Positions 1 through 8,649 of a stretch of DNA of 64,000 nt are shown piece after piece. The first letter of the stretch is position 1. Each line of letters begins with the position of its first letter. The notes beneath the pieces are model-generated. The model ran no database searches. It saw only the letters and a program-made list of their open reading frames with translations, and had not been told where the DNA came from. Source of the stretch: Mycobacterium yunnanensis (GTDB lineage: Bacteria > Actinomycetota > Actinomycetes > Mycobacteriales > Mycobacteriaceae); contig NZ_JACKVK010000011.1 of NCBI RefSeq assembly GCF_025823185.1, forward strand, positions 496,615 through 560,614, written 5' to 3'. Made by a program: the position numbers and the translations under genes.

Positions 1-2
1 TC

Positions 3-1007
3 GCATCCGGCAACGATCCCGTCGCCAATCTCAGCGCCATCGTCCAGACGGCCACGCAGAGTTGCACCGACGCGATCGCCCCGGGTGACTCGGCCTACGA
101 CAACGCCCACGCCGCCGAGGATCTCGAGCGGTTGCGCAGCACGTGGGACGTGCCGACGCTGGCCCTGCTCGGCGTCGGCAACGGCGCCCAGGTCGCCCTG
201 GCCTACGCGGGTTCACATCCCAACAAGGTGTCCCGGCTCGTTCTGGACTCTCCCCTGCCCCTGGGCATCGCCGCCGAGGCCAGGACCGAACAGAAGGTCA
301 AGGGGCAGCAGGCGGCGCTCACCGCGTTCGCCGCACAATGCGCCGCCTCGGCCTGCGCGCTGGGACCCGATCCCAAGGGTGCCGTCGACGCCATGCTCGC
401 GGCCGCGCGGCAGGGCACCGGCCCCGGCGGCGCCTCGGTGGCCGCCCTCACCGACGCCATCGCCACCGCCCTGGCGTTCCCCCGCGGGGACTTCGTCTCG
501 TCGACGACGGCACTGGCCGCCACCCTCGCGGCGGCGCGCAGCGGTGACGTCACCGGACTCAACGCCCTCATCGACGAGGCTCAGACGCAACGCGAGACCG
601 ACGGGCAATTCGTCAACGGCTGCAGCGACGCGCTCAACCGCCCGACTCCGGACCGGGTGCGCGAGCTCGTCGTCGAATGGGGCAAGCTCTACCCCGAATT
701 CGGCACCGTCGGCGCCCTCGACATGGTGAATTGCCTTGCCTGGCCCAGTGGTTCGACCCCACCGGATCCGCAAAACCTGAAGATTCCGGTGCTCCTGCTC
801 GGCGTGCAGAACGATCCGATCGTCGGCAACGAGGGCGTCGCGGCCGTCGCGGCGACCATCATCAACTCCGGTGCGGCGAATCGGCGCGTGATGTGGCAGG
901 GCGTCGGGCACGGCGCCAGCATCTACTCCACGTGCGCGGTTCCACCGGTGCTCTCCTACCTGGGATCCGGCAAGGTCCCCGAGACCGACACGTACTGCCC
1001 CGCCTAG
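3..1007 (+). CDS. Secreted alpha/beta hydrolase, TAP-like C-terminal part (5' end outside window)
   Basis: This is the last 334 codons of a gene that begins upstream. The protein has an alpha/beta-hydrolase layout. An elbow reads GVGNGAQ (171-191). An acid-loop candidate NDPIVGN lies near 811-831. A late histidine in GVGHGAS (about 901-921) is followed by a Cys-containing tail typical of the TAP-like C-terminal domain of actinobacterial secreted peptidases. It sits directly upstream of aftC, as Rv2672 does in M. tuberculosis, so it is probably the ortholog, annotated there as a possible secreted protease. The oddity is that the position expected to hold the nucleophilic Ser of GxSxG is Gly. 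Export cannot be judged because the N-terminus is missing. Confidence 0.8.
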   Translation, partial: ASGNDPVANLSAIVQTATQSCTDAIAPGDSAYDNAHAAEDLERLRSTWDVPTLALLGVGNGAQVALAYAGSHPNKVSRLVLDSPLPLGIAAEARTEQKVKGQQAALTAFAAQCAASACALGPDPKGAVDAMLAAARQGTGPGGASVAALTDAIATALAFPRGDFVSSTTALAATLAAARSGDVTGLNALIDEAQTQRETDGQFVNGCSDALNRPTPDRVRELVVEWGKLYPEFGTVGALDMVNCLAWPSGSTPPDPQNLKIPVLLLGVQNDPIVGNEGVAAVAATIINSGAANRRVMWQGVGHGASIYSTCAVPPVLSYLGSGKVPETDTYCPA

Positions 1008-1027
1008 TTCGACGCGCGCAGCGTCCG

Positions 1028-2314
1028 GTGTACGGTGCGCTGGTGGCGGTACCAGACAGTCTCTTGAACGCATTCCGGCCTCGTACGTCGCCCCCCAGCA
1101 TCGCGAACGTCGTGCGTTCGGCGTTGTGGCCCATCGCCATCCTCTCGGTCATCCATCGCGGCTACGTGCTCGGCACCAATGGCTACATCACCGACGACTT
1201 CGGGCCCGTCTACCGCGCAGTGTCCAACTTCCGGCGCGGTCTGGAGATCTACAACGAGCACTTCGACCAAGTGGACCCGCACTACCTCTACCCTCCGGGC
1301 GGGACGCTGCTGCTGTCCCCCTTCGGCTTCCTCCCGGTGACGGCGGCGCGGTACTGGTTCATCACCATCAACGCCATTGCGATCGTGATCGCCGCGTACC
1401 TCCTGCTTCGGCTGTTCGACTACACCCTGTCCTCGGTGGCCGCACCGGCCCTGCTGCTCGCCATGTTCTGCACCGAGAGCGTCACCAACACGCTGGTGTT
1501 CACCAACGTCAACGGCTGCATCCTGTTGTGCGAGGTCCTGTTCTTCCGTTGGCTTCTCGACGGCAAGGTCACCCACCAGTGGTTCGCCGGCGTCGCCATC
1601 GGATTGACGTTGGTCGTCAAACCCTCGCTGGCACCCCTGCTGCTGTTACCGCTGCTGAACCGACAGTGGCGTGCGCTGATTCCCGCCTTCGGCGTGCCGC
1701 TGCTGTTCAACGCGGTGGCGTGGCCGCTGGTCAGCCACCCCATGGACTTCGTTCATCGCACCGTGCCCTACATCTTCGCCACCCGCGATTACTTCAACAG
1801 CTCCATCCTCGGCAACGGCATCTACTACGGCCTGCCAATGTGGCTGATCCTGTTGCTGCGCGCCGTCTTTGGCGTCCTGGCCGTCGCCAGCCTGTGGCTG
1901 CTCTACCGGTATTACCGCGAGCGGGACCCGCTGTTCTGGATGCTGACGTCCTCCGGGGTGTTGCTGATCACGTCGTTCCTGGTGCTGTCGCTGGGCCAGG
2001 CCTACTACTCGATGATGCTCTTCCCGTTCCTCATGACCGTGGTGCTGCGCAGGTCAGTGATCCGCAATTGGGTGGCCTGGCTGGCGATCTACGGGTTCAT
2101 GACGATGGACCGTTGGCTGCTGATCTACTGGCCGGTGACGGGGCGAAACCTGGAGTACCTGAAGATCACGTACGGCTGGTCGCTGATGCTGGTCGTCGTG
2201 TTCTGCGTGCTGTACTTCCGCTACCTCGACGCCAAGGCCGACGGCCGCCTCGACGACGGCATCGACCCACCGTGGATGACGCCGGATCGCGACCGCGCTA
2301 GCGTTGAGGCATGA
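1028..2314 (+). CDS. aftC: Alpha-(1->3)-arabinofuranosyltransferase AftC
   Basis: A 428-residue polytopic membrane protein of the GT-C fold. AftC introduces alpha-1,3 branches into the arabinan of arabinogalactan and lipoarabinomannan, using decaprenyl-phosphoarabinose at the outer face of the plasma membrane. The first loop carries the DD pair expected of GT-C enzymes (ITDDFGPVYRA, about residues 55-65), followed by NFRRGLEIYNEHF and PHYLYPPGG. About ten hydrophobic segments follow. The GTG start at 1028 (VYGALVAV) was chosen because the M. tuberculosis protein begins MYGALV. The stop overlaps the next start as ATGA. The preceding hydrolase ends 20 nt upstream. Confidence 0.93.
   Translation: MYGALVAVPDSLLNAFRPRTSPPSIANVVRSALWPIAILSVIHRGYVLGTNGYITDDFGPVYRAVSNFRRGLEIYNEHFDQVDPHYLYPPGGTLLLSPFGFLPVTAARYWFITINAIAIVIAAYLLLRLFDYTLSSVAAPALLLAMFCTESVTNTLVFTNVNGCILLCEVLFFRWLLDGKVTHQWFAGVAIGLTLVVKPSLAPLLLLPLLNRQWRALIPAFGVPLLFNAVAWPLVSHPMDFVHRTVPYIFATRDYFNSSILGNGIYYGLPMWLILLLRAVFGVLAVASLWLLYRYYRERDPLFWMLTSSGVLLITSFLVLSLGQAYYSMMLFPFLMTVVLRRSVIRNWVAWLAIYGFMTMDRWLLIYWPVTGRNLEYLKITYGWSLMLVVVFCVLYFRYLDAKADGRLDDGIDPPWMTPDRDRASVEA
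2299..2304 (+). promoter_or_regulatory. Candidate -10 element (TAGCGT) for leaderless msrB
   Basis: TAGCGT ends 6 nt before the msrB ATG, within the last codons of aftC. Transcription would start at or next to the A of ATG. No -35 hexamer is evident, which is common in mycobacteria. The same hexamer recurs before the DUF3000 gene and the LigB-like gene. Confidence 0.4.
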
Positions 2315-2718
2315 CTGTCCCGAAAGTTCAGCTGACCGACGACGAGTGGCGCACGAAGCTCTCGCCGCAAGAGTTCGCGGTGCTGCGCCAGGCCGGTACC
2401 GAACGCCCGTTCACCGGTGAGTACACCGACACCAAGACCGAGGGCGTCTACCAATGCCGGGCGTGCGGCTCGGAGATCTTTCGCAGCACCGAGAAGTTCG
2501 AATCCCATTGCGGCTGGCCGTCTTTCTTCGACCCCGCCGACTCCGACGCCGTCGTGTTGAGGACCGACGACTCGGGCGGCATGCACCGCGTCGAGGTGCT
2601 GTGCGCCAACTGCCACAGCCACCTGGGTCACGTCTTCGAAGGCGAGGGCTACCCCACCCCCACCGATCAGCGGTACTGCATCAACTCCATCTCGATGAAG
2701 CTGGTTCCCGCAACGTAA
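2311..2718 (+). CDS. msrB: Peptide-methionine (R)-S-oxide reductase MsrB
   Basis: A 135-residue, full-length MsrB that reduces methionine-R-sulfoxide in proteins. It has two CxxC zinc pairs: CRAC near residues 48-51 and CANC near 97-100. The catalytic segment ends RYCINSISMKL, with the resolving/nucleophilic Cys near residue 127. HCGWPSFF and SHLGHVF are family signatures. The ATG overlaps the aftC stop (ATGA). A TAGCGT element also ends 6 nt before the ATG, so a separate leaderless transcript is possible. In M. tuberculosis a methyltransferase gene follows; here only about 120 non-coding bases separate it from hemQ. Confidence 0.95.
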   Translation: MTVPKVQLTDDEWRTKLSPQEFAVLRQAGTERPFTGEYTDTKTEGVYQCRACGSEIFRSTEKFESHCGWPSFFDPADSDAVVLRTDDSGGMHRVEVLCANCHSHLGHVFEGEGYPTPTDQRYCINSISMKLVPAT

Positions 2719-2839
2719 GTCGGCGCAGCAACTCGCGCAGGTCGGCGTCGGGCCGAAGTGGTATCCCTCCGCGACGTCGTGTCGGCAGCCGTCAGCCCGA
2801 CCGTCCGGCTTTTGGAACGACCGCAAACAATCGCGACCG

Positions 2840-3532
2840 TCAGGGCAGACGGGCGACGAGCTCCTCGACCCCGACGCGCGGACCCGTGAAGAACGGCGTC
2901 TCCTCGCGCACGTGCCGCCGAGCGTCGGTGTACCGCAACTTCCACATCAGCTCCACGATGCGGCCCAGGTCAGGGCCCTCGAAGGCCAAGATCCACTCGT
3001 AATCCCCGAGCGCGAAGGCGGGCACCGTGTTGGCGCGCACGTCCGGGTACTCCCGGCCCGCCATGCCGTGCTCGACGAGCATCTTGCGGCGCTCGTCGTC
3101 GGGCAGCAGATACCACTCCAGGGACCGGACGAACGGATACACGCAGACGTAGTCGCCGGGCTCCTCGCCCGCGATGAATGCCGGGACGTGGCTCTTGTTG
3201 AACTCCGCGGGGCGATGCAACGCCACCACGCTCCACACCGGCTCGCTCGCCAGCCCCAGCGGCGTACGCCGGAACGACGAATACGTCTTCTGCAGGTCCT
3301 CGACGCGCTCGGCGTGCGTCCAGATCATGAAGTCGGCGTCGGCCCGGAAGCCGGCCACGTCGTAGACGCCACGCACGACGACGCCGTGCTCCTCCTGCTG
3401 CTTGAGGAACCTCGCCGTCTCGTCGACGACGGCGGTGCGGTCCTCGCCGAGTGCCTCCGGCCGCACCGCGAACACCGAGATCATCATGTATCTCGTCATC
3501 GAATTCAGTGCGTCGTAGTCCAGCTTGGCCAT
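2840..3532 (-). CDS. hemQ: Coproheme decarboxylase HemQ/ChdC
   Basis: A 230-residue protein of the chlorite-dismutase-like family. It decarboxylates coproheme to haem b in the coproporphyrin-dependent branch used by actinobacteria. The start MAKLDYDALN and the segments SMTRYMMISVFAV, DFMIWTHA and YPFVRSLEWYLLP are typical of actinobacterial HemQ. The Tyr in YPFVRS matches the catalytic tyrosine region, and the His in LVEHGMAGREYPDV lies near the expected proximal ligand. It is the last gene of a hemE-hemY-hemQ unit on the minus strand and starts 31 nt after the hemY stop. Confidence 0.94.
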   Translation of the reverse strand: MAKLDYDALNSMTRYMMISVFAVRPEALGEDRTAVVDETARFLKQQEEHGVVVRGVYDVAGFRADADFMIWTHAERVEDLQKTYSSFRRTPLGLASEPVWSVVALHRPAEFNKSHVPAFIAGEEPGDYVCVYPFVRSLEWYLLPDDERRKMLVEHGMAGREYPDVRANTVPAFALGDYEWILAFEGPDLGRIVELMWKLRYTDARRHVREETPFFTGPRVGVEELVARLP

Positions 3533-3563
3533 TGCTCAGTTGCTCCTCACGTGCGCGGCATCT

Positions 3564-4934
3564 CTATCGTCCCACGCCCGCCCTCGTCAGCGCCGCGGCC
3601 GCCCTGGTGGCGGAGCCCACACAGGCCGGTACCCCGATGCCGTCCAGGTAGGCCCCCGCGACCGTCACGGTCGGTGGCAGACCCGCCCGAATCTCGGCGA
3701 CGAGCCCGGCGTGCCCCGGGCCGTACTGCGGCAGGGCGTCCATCCACCGCTGCACGTGGCAGTCCACCGGGTCCGTCGTCACGCCGAAGACCGTCGACAG
3801 ATCCTGGGCGGCCCAGGCGAGCAGGTCCTCGTCGCCCACGTCGCGCGCGATGGAGTCGCCGTAGCGCCCGAACGACAACCGCACCAGTTCCACGTTGCCG
3901 CGGCGGCCCCACTTGCGCGAGGTCAGCGTCATCGCCTTCGAATGCAACCGTTCACCGCCGGCCACCAGCACGCCCGACTGCTCCGGCAGCGGGGTGCCTC
4001 CCGGCAGGGCCAGCACGACCAGCGCCGAGGACGCCGTGCGGATGCGCCGGGCCGCGGCGGCCGTCCTCGGCGCGACGTCGTCGACCAGCGTGGCCAGCCG
4101 CGGCGCCGGGACGGCGAGCACCACGCCGTCGGCGTGCCAGTGGCCGCCCTCGTCGTCCACCAGTGCCCAGGCGCGGCCGTCCCGGTTCAGCTTCTGGACC
4201 CCGACGTGCACCCAGTCGACCGCCGCCTGACGCGCCAACGCGTCGAGCAGCACCGCGTAGCCGCCGTCGACGGCACCGAACACCGATCCGGGCATCGGCG
4301 GTGGCAAGGCCTCGCGCACGGCGTCGGTCAGGGTGGCGGCGCCGCGGTCCAGGGCGGCCGCCAGAGTCGGCACGGCGGCTCGGAGGCCAATCGTCGCCGA
4401 GGATCCCGCGTAGACGCCGCCGAGGAGCGGGTCGACCGACCTCGCCACCACCTGCGCCCCGAAGCGATCGCCCACCAACTCCGCGACCGTGGCGTCCGCG
4501 CCGGAACGCCACGAGAACGGCCGCGACCGCTCGTCGGCGATGCGCTTCACGGTGGCGTCGTCGACCAGTCCGGCCATCGACGACGCCTGCGCCGGGATGC
4601 CCTGCAGCGTGCCCTGCGGCATCGCCCGCAGCCAGCCCTCGCTGAAGATCAGCGGCCGTACCCCGGTGGTGCCGATCTGCCGGTTGGCCAACCCCAGTTC
4701 GGCCAGCAGCGCAGGCACCTCGGGTCGCCGCGCCACGAAGGCCTCGGCGCCGACGTCGACGGACTGTCCCCCGATGCGCTCGGTACGCAACGCGCCACCG
4801 AGCCGGTCGGCCGGGTCGAACAGCGTGATCGAGGCGTCCGGACCCGCGGCGACACGCAGCCGGTAGGCGGCGACCAGGCCCGAAATACCGCCTCCGACAA
4901 CGCAATAGGAGCGCCGCGAATACGTCGAACTCAC
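3564..4934 (-). CDS. hemY: Coproporphyrinogen/protoporphyrinogen oxidase HemY (CgoX)
   Basis: A 456-residue FAD-dependent oxidase. The N-terminus carries the dinucleotide-binding motif VVGGGISGLVAAY and the flavin-binding DRLGGALRTE. The C-terminal ATVGSA-type flavin motif appears as GIGVPACVGSATRAAAAL. In organisms with HemQ this enzyme normally oxidises coproporphyrinogen III to coproporphyrin III. The GTG start at 4934 overlaps the hemE stop as GTGA, so translation is probably coupled. The longer upstream reading frame only runs through hemE in another frame. Confidence 0.93.
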   Translation of the reverse strand: MSSTYSRRSYCVVGGGISGLVAAYRLRVAAGPDASITLFDPADRLGGALRTERIGGQSVDVGAEAFVARRPEVPALLAELGLANRQIGTTGVRPLIFSEGWLRAMPQGTLQGIPAQASSMAGLVDDATVKRIADERSRPFSWRSGADATVAELVGDRFGAQVVARSVDPLLGGVYAGSSATIGLRAAVPTLAAALDRGAATLTDAVREALPPPMPGSVFGAVDGGYAVLLDALARQAAVDWVHVGVQKLNRDGRAWALVDDEGGHWHADGVVLAVPAPRLATLVDDVAPRTAAAARRIRTASSALVVLALPGGTPLPEQSGVLVAGGERLHSKAMTLTSRKWGRRGNVELVRLSFGRYGDSIARDVGDEDLLAWAAQDLSTVFGVTTDPVDCHVQRWMDALPQYGPGHAGLVAEIRAGLPPTVTVAGAYLDGIGVPACVGSATRAAAALTRAGVGR

Positions 4935-5992
4935 AACGCGTGCACCAGCGCCACCGCCTCGGTGATGACGCCCGGGTCGGTGGGCGGCAACACGCCGTGA
5001 CCCAGGTTGAACACATGCCCCGTCGCGCCGGCGTCGACGGCCCGCCTGCCGTCCTCCACCACGTTGCGCACGGCCCGCTCGACGACGGGCCAGCCGGCCA
5101 GCAGCACCACCGGGTCGAGGTTGCCCTGCAGCGCGCAGCCCTGGCGCACGCGTCCCGCGGCGTCGGTCAGCGAGGTGCGCCAGTCGACGCCGACCACGGG
5201 CGCGTCGCCCACCGACACCGCCTCGGACATCGCGCCGAGCAGCTCTGCCGTGCCGACCCCGAAGTGCGTCATCGGCACGCCCCGCGGCGCGAGGGTTTCG
5301 AACACCCGCGCACTGTGCGGCAGCACGTAGGTCCGGTAATCGGCCAGCGACAGCGTGCCCGCCCACGAGTCGAACAGCTGAATGGCGTCGACGCCCGCGT
5401 CGAGTTGGGTCTCGAGGAAGCCGATGGTGACGTCGGTGAGTGCACTCATGAGGGCGTGCCACACGTCGGGCTCGCCGAACATCATCGCCTTGGTGCGCTC
5501 GTGGTTGCGGCTGGGGCCGCCCTCCACCAGGTAGGACGCCAAGGTGAAGGGCGCGCCGGCGAAACCGATCAACGGCACGTCGCCCAACGCGGCGGTCAGC
5601 GACGACACCGCCTGCGCCACCGGCGCGACGGCGTCACGGTCCAGCGGGGTCAACGTCCCCACGTCGGCGGGGGCGCGAATGGGCGTGGCGATCACCGGGC
5701 CGACGTCGGGCACGATGTCGACGTCCACGCCCGCGGCGCGCAGCGGAACCACGATGTCGGAGAACAGGATCGCCGCGTCCACGCCGTGGCGCCGGACCGG
5801 CTGCAACGTGATCTCGGTGATCAGCTCGGCGTCGAAGCAGGCCTGCATCATCGTGTTCTTTGCCCGCAACGCCCGGTACTCCGGCAGGGACCGGCCGGCC
5901 TGCCTCATGAACCACACGGGAACGCGGCTGGGTTTACGGCCTGCGGCCGCGGTCAGATAGGGCGACTCGGGCAGGTCACGGCGGGTACTCAT
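4931..5992 (-). CDS. hemE: Uroporphyrinogen decarboxylase HemE
   Basis: A 353-residue cytosolic enzyme that converts uroporphyrinogen III to coproporphyrinogen III. The N-terminal signature is PVWFMRQAGRSLPEYR. Further motifs are AAILFSDI, GFAGAPFTLASYLVEGG, QLFDSWAG and GNLDP, and a late His sits in FNLGHGV. The ATG at 5992 is preceded by GGGAG at a normal distance; an in-frame ATG six codons upstream is less likely. It is the first gene of the haem unit and runs divergently from the DUF3000 gene across a 78-bp gap. Confidence 0.95.
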   Translation of the reverse strand: MSTRRDLPESPYLTAAAGRKPSRVPVWFMRQAGRSLPEYRALRAKNTMMQACFDAELITEITLQPVRRHGVDAAILFSDIVVPLRAAGVDVDIVPDVGPVIATPIRAPADVGTLTPLDRDAVAPVAQAVSSLTAALGDVPLIGFAGAPFTLASYLVEGGPSRNHERTKAMMFGEPDVWHALMSALTDVTIGFLETQLDAGVDAIQLFDSWAGTLSLADYRTYVLPHSARVFETLAPRGVPMTHFGVGTAELLGAMSEAVSVGDAPVVGVDWRTSLTDAAGRVRQGCALQGNLDPVVLLAGWPVVERAVRNVVEDGRRAVDAGATGHVFNLGHGVLPPTDPGVITEAVALVHAL

Positions 5993-6056
5993 CGGCTCCC
6001 ATGCTGCCATGCAGTCACGTTTCGGCGCGCCTTCGCTGCCGGTTGCCGCAATCCGC

Positions 6057-6062
6057 TAGCGT
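6057..6062 (+). promoter_or_regulatory. Candidate -10 element (TAGCGT) for leaderless DUF3000 gene
   Basis: TAGCGT ends 8 nt before the ATG at 6071, in the short divergent gap with hemE. No Shine-Dalgarno sequence is present before that ATG, which supports a leaderless transcript. No good -35 hexamer is visible. Confidence 0.45.
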
Positions 6063-6070
6063 CAAACCCC

Positions 6071-6652
6071 ATGACCACCGTCGAGCCGGCTCAGTTCCGG
6101 GCAGCGGTGGAGGCAATGAATGCCACCACCGTCCGGCCCGAGATCGAGCTCGGTCCGATCCGGCCGCCACAGCGCCTGGCGCCATACAGCTATGCCCTGG
6201 GGGCCGAGGTTCGCCATCCCGAGGCCGCCGAGATCCCCGAGCGTTCCGAGGGCGACGCGTTCGGTCGGCTGATCCTGCTGCACGACCCCGAGGGCGCCGA
6301 AGCCTGGGACGGCACCATGCGCCTGGTGGCCTACATCCAGGCCGACCTGGACTCCAGCGAAGCCGTCGACCCCCTGCTACCCGAAGTGGCCTGGAGCTGG
6401 CTGGTCGACGCGCTCGCCGAGCACGACGACCACGTCACCGCCCTCGGCGGCACCGTGACCGCGACGACGTCGGTGCGCTACGGCGACATCTCGGGTCCAC
6501 CCCGGGCTCACCAGCTGGAGCTGCGTGCGTCGTGGACCGCGACCAACCCGGAACTGGGTCCCCACGTGCAGGCGTTCTGCGAGGTGCTCGAGCACGCCGC
6601 AGGCCTTCCGCCAGCCGGGGTCACCGCCCTGGGTGCCCGCACGCGCGCATGA
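6071..6652 (+). CDS. DUF3000 family protein
   Basis: A 193-residue soluble protein of an actinobacterial family of unknown function (Rv2680 position). It begins MTTVEPAQFRAAVEAMNATT, and PELGPHV-type segments occur towards the end. No catalytic motif, membrane span or metal-binding cluster is visible. The stop overlaps the RNase D start (ATGA), as in other mycobacteria. This constant pairing suggests co-translation with the exonuclease and possibly a role in RNA metabolism, but that is context only. Confidence 0.85.
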   Translation: MTTVEPAQFRAAVEAMNATTVRPEIELGPIRPPQRLAPYSYALGAEVRHPEAAEIPERSEGDAFGRLILLHDPEGAEAWDGTMRLVAYIQADLDSSEAVDPLLPEVAWSWLVDALAEHDDHVTALGGTVTATTSVRYGDISGPPRAHQLELRASWTATNPELGPHVQAFCEVLEHAAGLPPAGVTALGARTRA

Positions 6653-7956
6653 CCGACGGCGTGATCGCCGGCGACGATTCGGTCACCCCCGACCCACCGG
6701 AAGCCCCGCCCGAGCCCGAGGCGACTCCCCTCCTGACCCCTGCCGACGGCGTCCCGGAGCTCGCCGTCACCGCCGATCAGATCCTCGCCGCCGCCGAACT
6801 GCTGGTGTCGGGTCACGGTCCCTTCGCCATCGACGCCGAGCGCGCGTCGGGCTTCCGCTACTCCAACCGCGCCTACCTGATCCAAATTCGGCGCGCCGGT
6901 GCGGGATCGGTTCTCATCGACCCGGTCAACCACGGCGAGGATCCGCTGATGGTGATGGCGCCCCTGGCCGACGTCCTCGACACCGACGAATGGATCTTGC
7001 ACGCCGCCGACCAGGACCTGCCATGCCTGGCCGAGCTGGGCATGGTTCCGCCACAGCTCTACGACACCGAACTCGCCGGCCGGCTGGCCGGTTTCGACAG
7101 GGTCAACCTGGCCGCGATGGTGCAGCGGCTACTAGGTCTTCAGCTGATGAAGGGCCACGGCGCGGCGGACTGGTCCAAGCGGCCCCTGCCCGCCGAATGG
7201 CTGATCTATGCCGCCTTGGACGTCGAGGTGCTGCTGGAACTCAAGGAGGCCGTGGCCGCCGCACTCGAGGCTCAGGGCAAGACCCGTTGGGCCGCTGAGG
7301 AATTCGAGCATCTGCGCACCTACGTCGCGGCCCCGACCCGCCGCGACCGCTGGCGTAGGACCTCGGGCATCCACAAGGTGAAGAACCCGCGGACGCTCGC
7401 CGCGGTGCGCGAGCTCTGGACCACGCGCGACCACATCGCCCAACGACGTGACATCGCACCCGGCCGCATTCTGCCCGACGCCGCCATCATCAGCGCCGCC
7501 ACCGCCGACCCCGACACCGTCGAGAAGCTGGTGGCGCTCCCGGTGTTCGGCGGCTCGCGTCAACGCCGCAGCGCCGGAGTGTGGCTGGAGGCCTTGGCGC
7601 GGGCCCGCGCCACCGACGACCTGCCGTCGGCGTCCGAACCCGTCACCGGGCCGCCCCCGGCGGTGCGGTGGAGCCGGCGCAAACCGGAGGCAGCCGAACG
7701 ACTCGACCGCGTGCGTGCCGGTCTCGCCGAACTCTCCGAACGCGTCTCGGTGCCCACCGAGAACTTGTTGACGCCCGACCTGGTCCGACGGTTGGTGTGG
7801 GACTGGCAACCCGTCGGCCATCCAGACCGGGCCATCGACGCGTTCCTCGCCGAGGCGGGTGCCCGGGCGTGGCAGCGGGAGTTGACGGTGCCCGTGCTGA
7901 CCGAGGCGTTGACCGCCCCCGAGACACCCCCGGCCGAGGATTCCGAATCCTCCTGA
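6649..7956 (+). CDS. RNase D-like 3'-5' exoribonuclease with HRDC domain
   Basis: A 435-residue protein. A DEDD exonuclease domain spans about residues 40-210. FAIDAERASGFRY carries the first Asp/Glu pair, LHAADQDLPCLAEL the Exo II Asp, and WLIYAALDVEVL the Exo III Tyr/Asp. An HRDC domain follows at about residues 225-310 (NPRTLAAVRELWTTRDHIAQRRD). RNase D trims the 3' ends of stable RNA precursors. An acidic, Pro-rich N-terminal tail of about 35 residues precedes the catalytic part. The start overlaps the upstream DUF3000 stop. Confidence 0.88.
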   Translation: MTDGVIAGDDSVTPDPPEAPPEPEATPLLTPADGVPELAVTADQILAAAELLVSGHGPFAIDAERASGFRYSNRAYLIQIRRAGAGSVLIDPVNHGEDPLMVMAPLADVLDTDEWILHAADQDLPCLAELGMVPPQLYDTELAGRLAGFDRVNLAAMVQRLLGLQLMKGHGAADWSKRPLPAEWLIYAALDVEVLLELKEAVAAALEAQGKTRWAAEEFEHLRTYVAAPTRRDRWRRTSGIHKVKNPRTLAAVRELWTTRDHIAQRRDIAPGRILPDAAIISAATADPDTVEKLVALPVFGGSRQRRSAGVWLEALARARATDDLPSASEPVTGPPPAVRWSRRKPEAAERLDRVRAGLAELSERVSVPTENLLTPDLVRRLVWDWQPVGHPDRAIDAFLAEAGARAWQRELTVPVLTEALTAPETPPAEDSESS

Positions 7957-7978
7957 ACGGGGCGGAGAGGAGCGCGTC

Positions 7979-8644
7979 GTGGACGCACCCGCGATCATCA
8001 CCGGCGACGACGTCGACCCCGCAGACCAGAGGGTCCGCTATGAACTGACCACGGTGGCGTTCCGGCTACCGGACGCCGCAGCCGCCAAGGACGGCGTCCA
8101 GGATTGGCTGCAGGCTCCCGAGGCTGGTGGTCGTCTCCTCGGTTGGTGGGAGGCCGAGCACGGCGTGCTGGGCCGGGTGTACGTCCTGCGCGAATTCGAC
8201 GACGACGGCACCTTGGCCGCCGAACGGATGCGCGCCGCGCACAGTGCGGCCCCGTTCGGCGCCGGCGCCCACCTCACCGACCTGACGATGCACGGATTCG
8301 CCCCGTTCCCGTTCATGCCGAGGGTGGTCACGGGCGCCTTCGGGGCGGTCTACGAGATTCGCGACTACCACCTCGTGCCAGGGGGACTGCCCGCGACGGT
8401 GGCCGGGTGGCGCGTCGCTCTGCCCGTCCGCCACCGCGTCGACCCCATCGCCGTCGTCATGTACGCCCTCGACGGGCCCGCGCGCATCGTGCACATCTGG
8501 CCGTTCCCTGGGCTCGACGAGCGGGTCGAGGTCCGGCGACGCCTCTACGAGGCCGGCGATTGGCCGCCCCCCGGCGGGCCAGAACACATCAAGGAAGCCA
8601 CCTCGACGATGGCGTGGCCGCTGCCCGGGTCACCGCTGCACTGA
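7979..8644 (+). CDS. NIPSNAP-type ferredoxin-like fold protein
   Basis: A 221-residue soluble protein. The N-terminal part (YELTTVAFRLPD) and the C-terminal part (YEIRDYHLVPGGLPATVAGW, near residues 124-143) look like two dimeric alpha/beta-barrel repeats of the NIPSNAP kind. VVMYALDGPARIVHIWPFPGLDER matches the second strand and helix. Function in bacteria is unknown. The GTG start at 7979 has a strong GAGAGGAG ribosome site 7-15 nt upstream. It lies 22 nt after RNase D and ends 6 nt from the convergent reductase gene. Confidence 0.65.
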   Translation: MDAPAIITGDDVDPADQRVRYELTTVAFRLPDAAAAKDGVQDWLQAPEAGGRLLGWWEAEHGVLGRVYVLREFDDDGTLAAERMRAAHSAAPFGAGAHLTDLTMHGFAPFPFMPRVVTGAFGAVYEIRDYHLVPGGLPATVAGWRVALPVRHRVDPIAVVMYALDGPARIVHIWPFPGLDERVEVRRRLYEAGDWPPPGGPEHIKEATSTMAWPLPGSPLH

Positions 8645-8649
8645 AGCGC

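Noticed and set aside
5007..5960. Open frames on the plus strand opposite hemE
   Set aside because: They mirror the codon pattern of hemE, and hemE has complete family motifs.
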